Assembly: GCA_028277405.1 (NCBI GenBank)
Contig: JANQGH010000084.1
Span: 1-64,000 of the forward strand
DNA from: Alphaproteobacteria bacterium
GTDB taxonomy: Bacteria > Pseudomonadota > Alphaproteobacteria > DSM-16000 > Inquilinaceae
Length of the DNA stretch: 64,000 nucleotides
Reading direction: 5' to 3'
The stretch's first letter is position 1. Each line of letters opens with the position of its first letter. Shown in pieces: positions 27,333 to 35,107 of the stretch. The notes beneath the pieces were generated by a model, which made no database searches, was not told the DNA's origin, and saw nothing but the letters and a program-made list of their open reading frames with translations. The position numbers were made by a program, and so were the translations under genes.

Positions 27333-28514
27333 ATGGCTGACGGCGACGCGCCGCTGACACTGACGCTGGAAAAGACCATCAACACCGTTCCGGCGGTGGA
27401 CTGGGACCGGTGTGCCGGCGACGACAATCCGTTTGTCAGCCACGCGTTCCTGTCCGTCTTGGAGGAGTCCGGGTCGGTCAAGGCCGAAACGGGCTGGCTG
27501 CCCCAACATCTGGTGCTGCGCGACCCTGCCGGACAGGTCGTCGGCTGCGTGCCGCTTTATCTGAAGGGGCATTCCTACGGCGAGTACATCTTCGACCATG
27601 GCTGGGCCGATGCGTTCGAGCGGGCCGGCGGCCGCTATTATCCAAAGCTGCTGTCGGCCATCCCGTTCACGCCGGCAACAGGCCCGCGCCTGCTCGTCGC
27701 CGACACGCCGGACACCTCGTTCCACAGGCGTGCCTTGATCCAGGCGCTGCAGCAGGTGGTCGAGCAAACCGGCGTCAGCAGCCTGCATGTCAACTTTCCG
27801 ACCGAGGACGAGTGGAAGGCCTTCGGCGCGGCCGGCTGGCTGCAACGGTACGGCCAGCAATATCACTGGGTGAATGACGGCTACGGGACCTTCGACGATT
27901 TCCTAAACGCGCTTAGTTCCCGCAAGCGAAAGAACATCCGTAAGGAACGCCAGCGCGTGCGCGACGCCGGGGTGGAGCTGATCGCGCTGCAAGGCGACGA
28001 TCTCAACGAGGACCATTGGGACGCCTTCTTCCACTTCTACATGGACACCGGCAGCCGCAAATGGGGCCAGCCCTACCTGACCCGTGCGTTCTTCTCCCTG
28101 CTCGGCGAAAAGCTGGCGGACCGGGTCGTGCTGATCATGGCCCGCCATGATGGCGATTGGATCGCCGGTGCACTGAACTTGGTCGGCAGCGACGCCATCT
28201 ACGGCCGCAACTGGGGCTGCAACAGCCATTTCCGCTTTTTGCATTTCGAGGCCTGCTATTACCAGGCCATCGACTACGCCATCGCCCACGGCCTGAAGAC
28301 CGTCGAGGCCGGCGCGCAGGGCGAACACAAGGTCCAGCGCGGCTATCTGCCGACGCGCACCTACTCCGCCCATTGGATCGCCGACCCCAACTTCCGCGCC
28401 GCCATCGCCAACTTCCTGGAACGCGAGGGCCAAATGGTCGACTGGGAGATCGCCGCCCTGTCGGAGGCGACGCCCTTCCGCCGAACCGATGGCGAGCCCA
28501 CAGACGGCTGTTGA
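27333..28514 (+). CDS. FemAB-like GNAT protein, DUF482/PF04339
   Basis: 393-residue protein of the peptidogalycan biosynthesis/recognition family, a FemAB-related acyltransferase fold. Family hallmarks visible are NPFVSHAFLSVLEESGSV, YIFDHGWADAFERAGGRYYPKLL, the lysine-rich SSRKRKNIRKERQRV and RNWGCNSHFRFLHFEACYYQ. The function is not established for any member I can name. It ends an apparently co-directional group after the RidA gene with an 80-base gap, and is convergent with the binding-protein gene. Confidence 0.88.
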   Translation: MADGDAPLTLTLEKTINTVPAVDWDRCAGDDNPFVSHAFLSVLEESGSVKAETGWLPQHLVLRDPAGQVVGCVPLYLKGHSYGEYIFDHGWADAFERAGGRYYPKLLSAIPFTPATGPRLLVADTPDTSFHRRALIQALQQVVEQTGVSSLHVNFPTEDEWKAFGAAGWLQRYGQQYHWVNDGYGTFDDFLNALSSRKRKNIRKERQRVRDAGVELIALQGDDLNEDHWDAFFHFYMDTGSRKWGQPYLTRAFFSLLGEKLADRVVLIMARHDGDWIAGALNLVGSDAIYGRNWGCNSHFRFLHFEACYYQAIDYAIAHGLKTVEAGAQGEHKVQRGYLPTRTYSAHWIADPNFRAAIANFLEREGQMVDWEIAALSEATPFRRTDGEPTDGC

Positions 28515-28547
28515 TCACCCAGATCCCCCGCCGCAAGGCGGTGCCCC

Positions 28548-29843
28548 TTACAACAGCCTAAGCTCGCCGCCGACCGGGATTTCCGGCGCCGTCACGTTGG
28601 TGGTGATGACGAGGTCGAAACCACTGTCGGACTGTTGCCACTGCCCGGCCACCAACGGGGTCTTGGTGACGTTCGGCACCGGATCGTCGCGCCAGTCGAC
28701 CGGGCCGACGATGGTTGCCAGGTCCGTGGTCTGGATGGCCTCCAGGTTGGCGCTGGGGTCATCCAGGTCGGCGGAGCGCGACACCACGTCGGCGACGACC
28801 TCGAACAGCGCATGCTTGAAGCCGATCGGCTGGGTCCAGGGACGGCCCGATTCGGCCATATAGCCGTCGGCCAGCTCGCGCGCCGACTGACCGGTCAGGC
28901 TCGAGGAGAACGGGTGGTTGGGCGTCCACCAGATCTCCGTCGTCAAATCGTTGCCCCGGCCGCCCAGGGAGTCGATGACCGACGGGAACAGCAAAGCCTT
29001 GCCGATGGTCACGATCTTGGGCTGGAAACCCTGCTGTGCCGACTGGGCCCAGAAGGTCGCGAAGTCGGGCGGGATCATGTTGCCGGTGACGATATCGACA
29101 TTGCCGTCCTTGAAGGCCGAGATCTGTGCCGTGAAATCTTCAGACAGAGGCTGGTAGCGGCCGGGATCGACCAGGTCGAACCCGTGCGCGGCCAGCGCCG
29201 GCGGGAAGCCGAGTTCGGCGTCGCCCCAGGCGTTGCCATCCGCGTCGTTGGGGAACAGCCCGCCGACGCGCGGCGCCACGTCGCCCTGCTGCCACATGGC
29301 CAGGAAGGCCGCGATCACGTCCTCCAGACCCCAGAAGAAATGGTAGGTCCAGTCGAACCCGACCGCCGGGTCGCCGCTGCGGCCGAAGAAGTAGGGCTGC
29401 CACGGGCAGTCGGTGGTGATGCAGGGCACCTCGTTGATCTCGGCCTGGTCGGCCACCGGGTTGGTCGTGTCCGGTGTGGAGGCCGCGACGATGATGTCGA
29501 CTTCGTCGGACAGGATCAGTTCCGCCGCGACCTCGGCCGCGCGGTTGGGGTTGGACTGGCTGTCCATCGAGATGATCTCGATTTGGACGGTGCGGCCGTT
29601 ATTGTCGATGCCGGCGTCGAACAGCGGTTGGACCTGGCTCAGAATGTAGGGATCGGCCTCGGCAAAGCCGGCCAGCGGCCCGGTTTGCGGGCTGACATGG
29701 CCGACCCGGATTACCGGGTTCTGTGCATAGGCGCGGGTATGGCGCAGGATCGCCGGCGCCGCGACCGCGGCGGCCGACGCGCTGAGAAACGTGCGGCGGC
29801 GAAGTGCCGGGGTCGTCAGCTTGCTCTTGTCTTTCGCGGTCAT
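28548..29843 (-). CDS. ABC transporter substrate-binding protein, LivJ type, Tat-exported
   Basis: 431-residue periplasmic binding protein of the Peripla_BP_6 family that binds branched-chain amino acids, aromatic acids or amides. The N-terminus has a twin-arginine signal (RRRTFLSAS near residues 15-23) and a cleavage after AYA. The mature part begins IRVGHVSPQTGPLAGF. It is the last gene of a five-gene operon, overlapping the dehydrogenase gene by four bases. No ABC permease or ATPase gene occurs in the window. Confidence 0.9.
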   Translation of the reverse strand: MTAKDKSKLTTPALRRRTFLSASAAAVAAPAILRHTRAYAQNPVIRVGHVSPQTGPLAGFAEADPYILSQVQPLFDAGIDNNGRTVQIEIISMDSQSNPNRAAEVAAELILSDEVDIIVAASTPDTTNPVADQAEINEVPCITTDCPWQPYFFGRSGDPAVGFDWTYHFFWGLEDVIAAFLAMWQQGDVAPRVGGLFPNDADGNAWGDAELGFPPALAAHGFDLVDPGRYQPLSEDFTAQISAFKDGNVDIVTGNMIPPDFATFWAQSAQQGFQPKIVTIGKALLFPSVIDSLGGRGNDLTTEIWWTPNHPFSSSLTGQSARELADGYMAESGRPWTQPIGFKHALFEVVADVVSRSADLDDPSANLEAIQTTDLATIVGPVDWRDDPVPNVTKTPLVAGQWQQSDSGFDLVITTNVTAPEIPVGGELRLL

Positions 29844-30793
29844 GATTTCCTCCCATTTTCAGGTTCGTTGCCTGTTTGTGGTGCGTCCAACGCGTCGCTC
29901 ATGGCCCGGAGATGGCGGGTAACGCGCTGGCGCAGCGCGTCTGCCTGCTCTGCCGTCCAAACGCGAAAGCCATGGCCGGTCTTCATGCCCAGCCGGCCCT
30001 CGGCAACGATTTCGCGGTGGATCGGCAAGGGCTCGGATGACCGGTCGAGCGCCGGCAGCACATGGTCATGGATGTCCAAGGTCAGGTCGGTGCCGACCAG
30101 GTCCGCGTTCTCCAGCGGTCCCAAGACGGCCAGCCGGCGGCCGAAGCTCGCTTTCACGACCGTATCCACGGTCTCGGCATCGCAGACGCCCTCGCCGACC
30201 AAGGCGATCGCTTCGCGCCACAGCGCATGCTGAAGCCGGTTGCCGACGAAACCGGCGATATCCTTTTTGACATGGACCGGCGTTTTGCCGACCGACGTCA
30301 GCAGGGCCATCATGTGCGCGATGGTCTCGTCGGACGTACCATCGGCCTGTACGACCTCGACCAGGGGGACCAGATAAGGCGGGTTCCACCAGTGCGTACC
30401 GACAACGCGGTGCCGGGTCTCAATCCGTTCGGCGATCTGACCGATGGGGATGACCGAGGTGTTGCTGGCCAGAAGTGCGTCAGGCCGGGCCGCCCGTTCC
30501 AGGTCGGTGAAGATCGACTGCTTTAGGGCAAGCTTTTCCGGCGCGGCCTCAAACACGATATCGGCCATCCCGACCGCCTCGGAGAGGTCGGAATGCCCAG
30601 AGACCTGGTTGACCGCGTCGGCATTTTGGCCAAGCGCCGCCAGGTTGTCGGCGATGCGCTGATGCAAGCTGGCCAGGCTCTCCGGCTGGGGATCGAAAAC
30701 GCGGACCGAATGACCGGCCGACGCGAAGACTTGGGCGATGCCGTGGCCCATCAGACCGGCACCGACGACCGCGATGATCTCGCGTCCGGTCAT
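29840..30793 (-). CDS. 3-hydroxyacyl-CoA dehydrogenase family protein
   Basis: 317-residue NAD-dependent dehydrogenase. GAGLMG at 11-16 binds NAD; the catalytic His and its partner Glu are in GTHWWNPPYLVPLVEVV; GFVGNRLQHALWREA marks the C-terminal dimer domain. The WWNPP variant is common in members acting on substrates other than fatty acyl-CoA. The ATG at 30793 overlaps the SDR stop by four bases, and its own stop overlaps the binding-protein start. Likely oxidises a hydroxy acid or its CoA ester in this operon. Confidence 0.9.
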   Translation of the reverse strand: MTGREIIAVVGAGLMGHGIAQVFASAGHSVRVFDPQPESLASLHQRIADNLAALGQNADAVNQVSGHSDLSEAVGMADIVFEAAPEKLALKQSIFTDLERAARPDALLASNTSVIPIGQIAERIETRHRVVGTHWWNPPYLVPLVEVVQADGTSDETIAHMMALLTSVGKTPVHVKKDIAGFVGNRLQHALWREAIALVGEGVCDAETVDTVVKASFGRRLAVLGPLENADLVGTDLTLDIHDHVLPALDRSSEPLPIHREIVAEGRLGMKTGHGFRVWTAEQADALRQRVTRHLRAMSDALDAPQTGNEPENGRKS

Positions 30794-31590
30794 CCCGCCG
30801 TATAGCCGCCGTCGGCGTGCAGAATGTGGCCGGTATAAAAGTCCGAGGCCTTGGACGCCAGGAACAGGAGCGGACCGGCCAGATCCTCGGGCTCGCCCAG
30901 GCGCCCCTTTGGTACACGCGTCAGGAAACCGGCGCGCACGCTTTTTGCCTCCTCGGTGTCCTCGAACATCCACGCCGTCAGCGGCGAGCGGAAGACTGTG
31001 GGCGCGATGGCGTTCACCGTGATGCCGGTTGGCCCAAGCTCGCAGCCAAGCGCCTTGGTAATGCCGTTCACGGCCGCCTTCGAGGCGCAATAGGCGGTGT
31101 AGCCGGCGGGGTGGCCCAGAAGGCTGCGCGCGGAGCTGAGCAGCACGATCTTGCCGCCACGTCCCTGCGCCTTCATCCGTTCGGTCGCGGCGCGGCAGAG
31201 CAGCCAGCTTTGGGTCACGTTGGCGTCCATCACGCCGGTGAAGGCCTCGACCGACATCTCGTCGATCTTGGCGACCTGGTTCATACCCGACGCAACCACC
31301 AGGATGTCGAGCGCGCCGAAGGCGTCCACCGCCTGGGCAACCAGGGCCGCGCAGGCCGCCTCGCTGTCCGGGCGCGTGTTCGCCTCCACCACCTCGGCAC
31401 CGCCGCCCCGGCATTCGCGCGCGATCTCGCCCAGCGCCTGGGCATTGCCCGCGGCCAGCACCAGCTTGCAGCCGGCCTTCGCCAAGACGCGCGCGGCGAC
31501 CATGCCGAACGCGCCGGAGGCACCGGTGATCAGGGCGACCTTGCCCGAAACGTCGAACAGGCCGAGCGGGTTGTCTTGCCAGTCGGTCAT
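30790..31590 (-). CDS. Short-chain dehydrogenase/reductase
   Basis: 266-residue SDR with ITGASGAFG as the cofactor motif (near residue 22), the Ser in LLSSARS and YCASK as the catalytic pair, and a C-terminal HILHADGGYTAG typical of the family. The usual NNAG is replaced by VASGMN. It overlaps the cupin gene upstream and the dehydrogenase gene downstream by four bases each, so it is part of a tightly coupled operon. The substrate is unknown. Confidence 0.9.
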   Translation of the reverse strand: MTDWQDNPLGLFDVSGKVALITGASGAFGMVAARVLAKAGCKLVLAAGNAQALGEIARECRGGGAEVVEANTRPDSEAACAALVAQAVDAFGALDILVVASGMNQVAKIDEMSVEAFTGVMDANVTQSWLLCRAATERMKAQGRGGKIVLLSSARSLLGHPAGYTAYCASKAAVNGITKALGCELGPTGITVNAIAPTVFRSPLTAWMFEDTEEAKSVRAGFLTRVPKGRLGEPEDLAGPLLFLASKASDFYTGHILHADGGYTAG

Positions 31591-31937
31591 GCGGCAGCCC
31601 CCGGCGGATACGGCATCACCACCAACATCGTGCAGACATCGTTGCCGCGATTGACGGCCTCGCGGACTTCGCCGGCCGGGATGGTGCACGAATCCATGCG
31701 CCCCAGAACGGTTTCCTCGCCGCCGATGATGACCGTCATCTCGCCGGACAGGATGACGTAGACCTTCTCGATCGGTGACGCGTCGGGGCCGGCGCCGCCG
31801 CCCGGCAGGTAATGGGACAGGCCGACCCAAGCGGTCTCCGGCCCGCCCTCCTCGAAACCCTGAAGGCGCAGCGAGCGAACGTCGCGATGGTTCGGCGCCT
31901 CGTAGGGCTCGGCTTTGGCGAAGCGTTTGACCAGCAT
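31587..31937 (-). CDS. Cupin-domain protein without the usual metal histidines
   Basis: 116-residue single-domain cupin. The two barrel motifs are recognisable as the region around IEKVYVILSGEMTVIIGGEE and CTIPAGEVREAVN. In the first motif, where metal cupins have His-x-His, this protein has GPDASPIEK, so metal binding as in dioxygenases is doubtful. The ATG at 31937 shares one base with the cyclase stop (TGATG); a longer open frame upstream is not protein-like. It may bind a small ligand or act as an auxiliary isomerase. Confidence 0.85.
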   Translation of the reverse strand: MLVKRFAKAEPYEAPNHRDVRSLRLQGFEEGGPETAWVGLSHYLPGGGAGPDASPIEKVYVILSGEMTVIIGGEETVLGRMDSCTIPAGEVREAVNRGNDVCTMLVVMPYPPGAAA

Positions 31938-32776
31938 CAGAACGCTTCCCCGGCCTCGATGCGGTAGGCTTGGTTCCGGTCGATCATCGCCACCAGGCGG
32001 ATAATGCAGCCATCGCCGCGATCCCAGTTCCAAGGGAAAAAGGCGAAGGTGCAGCGCTTGCCGGTGACCGCGTCGAGATCGCCGCCAACGTTTTCGATGC
32101 CCAGAATCCCGGCCCGGAACAGCTTTTGGTGCACGGGTTCCCAATCCGGGAAATCATCCGTCCAATCGTTGCCGCCGGACCATTCCTTGTATTCGTCGGC
32201 CAGGTGCGGCAACAGCGGGCCGTTGCGTTGCGGGCCGATCGCTGTGGCCAGCGGATGGTCGTTGGCCTGGGTGTCGTGGCCGACCACCTTGACGCCCTTT
32301 TCGATCATCCAGTCGGCTGCGGACGGGACCAGGCCGGGGCAATACGGGAAATAGTCGCCGTCCTCATACAGCTTGTGCCAGCCGGTATTGATGATCAGTA
32401 CGTCGCCGGGACGGATGGCGTGGCCGCAGGCCTGCTCCAAATCGTCGCCGGTGATCGGCTCCCACTTTTTCTTGGGTAGCGGCACAACCAGGCCGGAGCC
32501 AAAGAAGTGCGGCAGCGGCACCTCGTCGATGAACGGCGTGCCCTGCACCACATGGGCCGGCGCGTCGATATGGGTGGTGACATGCATGGTGGTGGTCAGC
32601 GTCTGCGACAGCACGCCGGACTTGGCCATATAGTGCATGCGCTCAATCCGCACGTCGCGGAAGTAAGGCCAGTTCGGGCACTGAAAGCCGTAGCGATGGG
32701 ACAGGTTGTAGAACTCCAGCCCCATCGGGTTGTCCAGATTGCCCTGAAACTCGATGCCCCTGACCGTCACCGACAT
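31937..32776 (-). CDS. Cyclase family protein (kynurenine formamidase-like, PF04199)
   Basis: 279-residue metal-dependent hydrolase of the cyclase/kynurenine formamidase family. The signature HVTTHIDAPAH supplies metal ligands; further conserved pieces are GDVLIINTGWHK and VVGHDTQANDHP. Members hydrolyse formamides, lactones or cyclic amides. GGGAGG six bases before ATG 32776 supports this start; ATG 32806 with GAAAGG is a real alternative. It leads the five-gene operon. Kynurenine formamidase would link to anthranilate, but the sequence alone does not establish that. Confidence 0.87.
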   Translation of the reverse strand: MSVTVRGIEFQGNLDNPMGLEFYNLSHRYGFQCPNWPYFRDVRIERMHYMAKSGVLSQTLTTTMHVTTHIDAPAHVVQGTPFIDEVPLPHFFGSGLVVPLPKKKWEPITGDDLEQACGHAIRPGDVLIINTGWHKLYEDGDYFPYCPGLVPSAADWMIEKGVKVVGHDTQANDHPLATAIGPQRNGPLLPHLADEYKEWSGGNDWTDDFPDWEPVHQKLFRAGILGIENVGGDLDAVTGKRCTFAFFPWNWDRGDGCIIRLVAMIDRNQAYRIEAGEAF

Positions 32777-32822
32777 ACCGACCCTCCCATGAACTTGCGC
32801 CGTCATGGCGCCTTTCATCTTT

Positions 32823-32855
32823 GTATCGTATATTGATACATATGTATCGTTATAC
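32823..32855. promoter_or_regulatory. 21-bp-period repeat operator in the cyclase/dioxygenase divergent region
   Basis: GTATCGT begins at 32823 and again at 32844, exactly 21 bases (two helical turns) apart, and the second copy continues to GTTATAC. Inverted GATAC copies at 32835 make a 14-bp palindrome, GATACATATGTATC (32835-32848). The tract is strongly A/T-rich against its surroundings and lies about 45-80 bases before the cyclase start. Two regulator subunits bound on one face of the helix would fit; the regulator is unknown. Confidence 0.55.
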
Positions 32856-33006
32856 GGTCAACGACGTTCCCTGCCAACGTCCCCATCGTTTCAAGGCGGC
32901 ATCTCGGGATCGGGTCCTTGCAAGGGCTTTCAACCCAGCGCAGACTTGATGCACCGGCGCGATGCGAGGGCCCGAAATGCAGACGCGAATGGCAAGGGAT
33001 CGATCA

Positions 33007-34176
33007 ATGAACGACGCCGTTTGGATCAGCGAGCAAAGCTGCGCGATCGACGCGTTTCGTGATGCGGTTGAGCGCACGACGACGGCGGAGATGGTGCCGC
33101 TGGCGGACGAACTGGCCGCCAACATCCCGATCTATGACGGTGACCGCATCCGCCGGTCGATCGATCGGCCGGAGCATTCGAAGGCCTATATGGCCGAATG
33201 GAACCAGGTGTTCGCGAACGGGCCGGGTGTCATCGCGGTCCGCAACGCCATCGACGATACGGCCTTGATCGATGACGTGACGGATATCCTGAACCGCATC
33301 ATCGAGCAGGAAGCGGCGACCCAGGCGGGCAGCGGCGACCACTTCGCGGCCGCCGGCGCGAACGCCCGGATCTGGAACGCGCACGAGAAGCTGTGCATGG
33401 CCTCGCCGGAGCTGTTCGCGCGTTACAACGCCAACGATATCGTGCCGCTGGCCAGCCGGTCATGGCTGGGCCCGCGCTATCAGATCACCGCCCAGGTCAA
33501 CCTCGTGCGCCCTGGCGGCCAGGCCCAGGTCAGCCACCGCGACTATCACATGGGGTTTCAACCCGTCGAAGACCTTGAGCAGTATCCGGCGTCCGTCCAC
33601 GCCCTGTCCCCTGCCCTGACCCTGCAGGGGGCGATCGCGCATTGCGACATGCCCGAGGAGACCGGGCCGACCAAGCTGCTGCCCTATTCCCAAACCTACC
33701 TGCCCGGCTATATCGCCAGCACACTGCCGGTGTTCCGCGCCTATTTCGAGGCGCATTGCGTCCAGCTGTCGCTGAACAAGGGCGACATGATCTTCTTCAA
33801 TCCCGCCGTCTTTCACGCGGCCGGCGAGAACCGATCGGCGGACGTGGATCGGCTGGCGAACCTGTTGCAAGTCGGCTCCGGCTACGGCCGGTCGATCGAG
33901 ATCGTCGACCGGACGCGCATGAGCCTGGCGCTTTATCCGACGCTGCTCGCCTTCAAGACATCCGGCAAGCTGGACGCGCGGGAGGTGGAAAACGTCGTCC
34001 AGGCCTGCGCCGAAGGCTATCCCTTCCCCGCCAATCTCGACATCGACTCACCGCTCAGCGGCATGGCACCGCCCAGCCAACAGGACGTGATGCGTGAGGC
34101 GCTTGCAGAAGCATGGCCGCATCAGCGGTTCGAACAGGCGATCAATAAGCAACAGGCGCGCAAACGGTCGCATTGA
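33007..34176 (+). CDS. Phytanoyl-CoA dioxygenase (PhyH)-family Fe(II)/2-oxoglutarate enzyme
   Basis: 389-residue oxygenase expected to hydroxylate a small substrate using iron and 2-oxoglutarate. The iron triad is visible as HRD (H177, D179) in VSHRDYHMGF and the distal H270 in FHAAGENRS, whose Arg would hold 2-oxoglutarate. AAGGGAT nine bases before ATG 33007 fixes the start. It is divergent from the cyclase operon across the repeat operator, suggesting joint control, and it ends just before a MarR gene on the other strand. Confidence 0.9.
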   Translation: MNDAVWISEQSCAIDAFRDAVERTTTAEMVPLADELAANIPIYDGDRIRRSIDRPEHSKAYMAEWNQVFANGPGVIAVRNAIDDTALIDDVTDILNRIIEQEAATQAGSGDHFAAAGANARIWNAHEKLCMASPELFARYNANDIVPLASRSWLGPRYQITAQVNLVRPGGQAQVSHRDYHMGFQPVEDLEQYPASVHALSPALTLQGAIAHCDMPEETGPTKLLPYSQTYLPGYIASTLPVFRAYFEAHCVQLSLNKGDMIFFNPAVFHAAGENRSADVDRLANLLQVGSGYGRSIEIVDRTRMSLALYPTLLAFKTSGKLDAREVENVVQACAEGYPFPANLDIDSPLSGMAPPSQQDVMREALAEAWPHQRFEQAINKQQARKRSH

Positions 34177-34191
34177 GCGCGGCGCCGGGCC

Positions 34192-34632
34192 TCAAGACAG
34201 CGTCAGCAGGTCTTCGCGCAGGCGTGCCGGGTTGGCGTCCGGCAACTTCATTTCCAGCGCATCATGTGTCGCGCGCCAGACGGGCAAGGCGGCCACCAGA
34301 AGTTCGCGTCCCGCATCGGTCAACAGCAAGCGCCGGCCACGCCGATCCTCCTTGTCCTGTGCCACAGCGATTAGTCCCCGCCGCTCAAGCGGCTTCAAAT
34401 TCGCGGTCACAGTCGTGCGGTCCATTGCCAGCAACGGCGCCAAATCGCTGATCCGTGGCGGGTTCGGGCGGTTGAGCGCGGTCAGCACGGAGAACTGCCC
34501 GTTGGTCAGGCCGAGCGGCCGCAAGGCGTCGTCGAACAGACGCGCGACCGTCCGCGCAGCCCGCTGAATATAGAGGCAAAGGCACCGATCACGCACGTCG
34601 TGGGTGGCTTCTAACGGCAGGTCATCGCGCAT
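34192..34632 (-). CDS. MarR-family transcriptional regulator
   Basis: 146-residue winged-helix regulator. CLCLYIQRAARTVARLFDDALRPLGL is the dimer helix, FSVLTALNRPNPPRISDLAPLLAMDRTTVT the DNA-binding helices, and DKEDRRGRRLLLTDAG the wing. ATG 34632 is used; GTG 34641 is three codons longer. A 12-bp dyad 14 bases upstream suggests that it represses itself and the divergent DUF1428 gene. The effector is unknown; two GST-like or DUF1428 neighbours hint at electrophile or oxidant sensing. Confidence 0.88.
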   Translation of the reverse strand: MRDDLPLEATHDVRDRCLCLYIQRAARTVARLFDDALRPLGLTNGQFSVLTALNRPNPPRISDLAPLLAMDRTTVTANLKPLERRGLIAVAQDKEDRRGRRLLLTDAGRELLVAALPVWRATHDALEMKLPDANPARLREDLLTLS

Positions 34633-34645
34633 GCCAGCCACTTAC

Positions 34646-34657
34646 GTTGACATCAAC
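34646..34657. promoter_or_regulatory. MarR-type operator dyad
   Basis: GTTGA-CA-TCAAC is a perfect dyad with a two-base centre, the size and form common for MarR sites. On the plus strand it contains TTGACA (34648-34653), a consensus -35 for the DUF1428 gene starting at 34710. On the minus strand it lies just upstream of the marR start. Confidence 0.5.
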
Positions 34658-34709
34658 ACATTAGTCAATCAGATTGCGATGGCCAAACCTCAGATGAAAG
34701 GAGCGCCCA

Positions 34710-35066
34710 ATGCCTTACGTCGATGGATTTCTGCTGGCCGTTCCCACCGATAACAAGGGCGCCTACAAGGCCTTTGCGGAGCAGATGTGGCCGATAATAA
34801 AGGACCTCGGCGCGCTCGCCATGTGGGAATGCTGGGGTGACGACGTACCGGACGGAGAGGTCACCTCCTTCCCAATGGCCGTGAAAAAAGCGGACAACGA
34901 GGTGGTAGTCTTCGCCTGGATAGAATGGCCCGACAAGGCGACCCGCGACGCCGGCAACAAGAATATGATGAACGATCCCAGAATGGCGGAGATGGATCCG
35001 AACAATATGCCATTCGACGGAATGCGCATGATCTTCGGCGGGTTCGAGGTGTTGGCAAAGTTTTGA
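34710..35066 (+). CDS. DUF1428 domain protein
   Basis: 118-residue protein of the DUF1428 family (YbaA of E. coli belongs here), with no established function. Nearly the whole family profile is visible: MPYVDGFLLAVPTDNKGAY, ECWGDDVPDGEVTSFP, the central VVFAWIEWPDKATRD and the C-terminal MPFDGMRMIFGGFE. The fold is a ferredoxin-like dimeric alpha-beta barrel. AAAGGAG before the ATG is a strong ribosome site. It is divergent from a MarR gene with a shared operator and is followed by a GST gene. Confidence 0.92.
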   Translation: MPYVDGFLLAVPTDNKGAYKAFAEQMWPIIKDLGALAMWECWGDDVPDGEVTSFPMAVKKADNEVVVFAWIEWPDKATRDAGNKNMMNDPRMAEMDPNNMPFDGMRMIFGGFEVLAKF

Positions 35067-35107
35067 GGGCGCGCTCTCCCAGACAGCAGTTCGAGAGATA
35101 ATGTCCG

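Noticed and set aside
28528-28541. CCGCC-GCAA-GGCGG hairpin between convergent genes
   Set aside because: A 5-bp stem without a T-run; not enough for a terminator call.
28635-30233. Long plus-strand open frame opposite the binding protein and dehydrogenase
   Set aside because: Spans two recognised minus-strand genes and has no family motif.
34646-34657. FNR-like reading of the dyad before marR
   Set aside because: The TTGA/TCAA arms are separated by only two bases, not the spacing of FNR boxes; a MarR-type site fits better.
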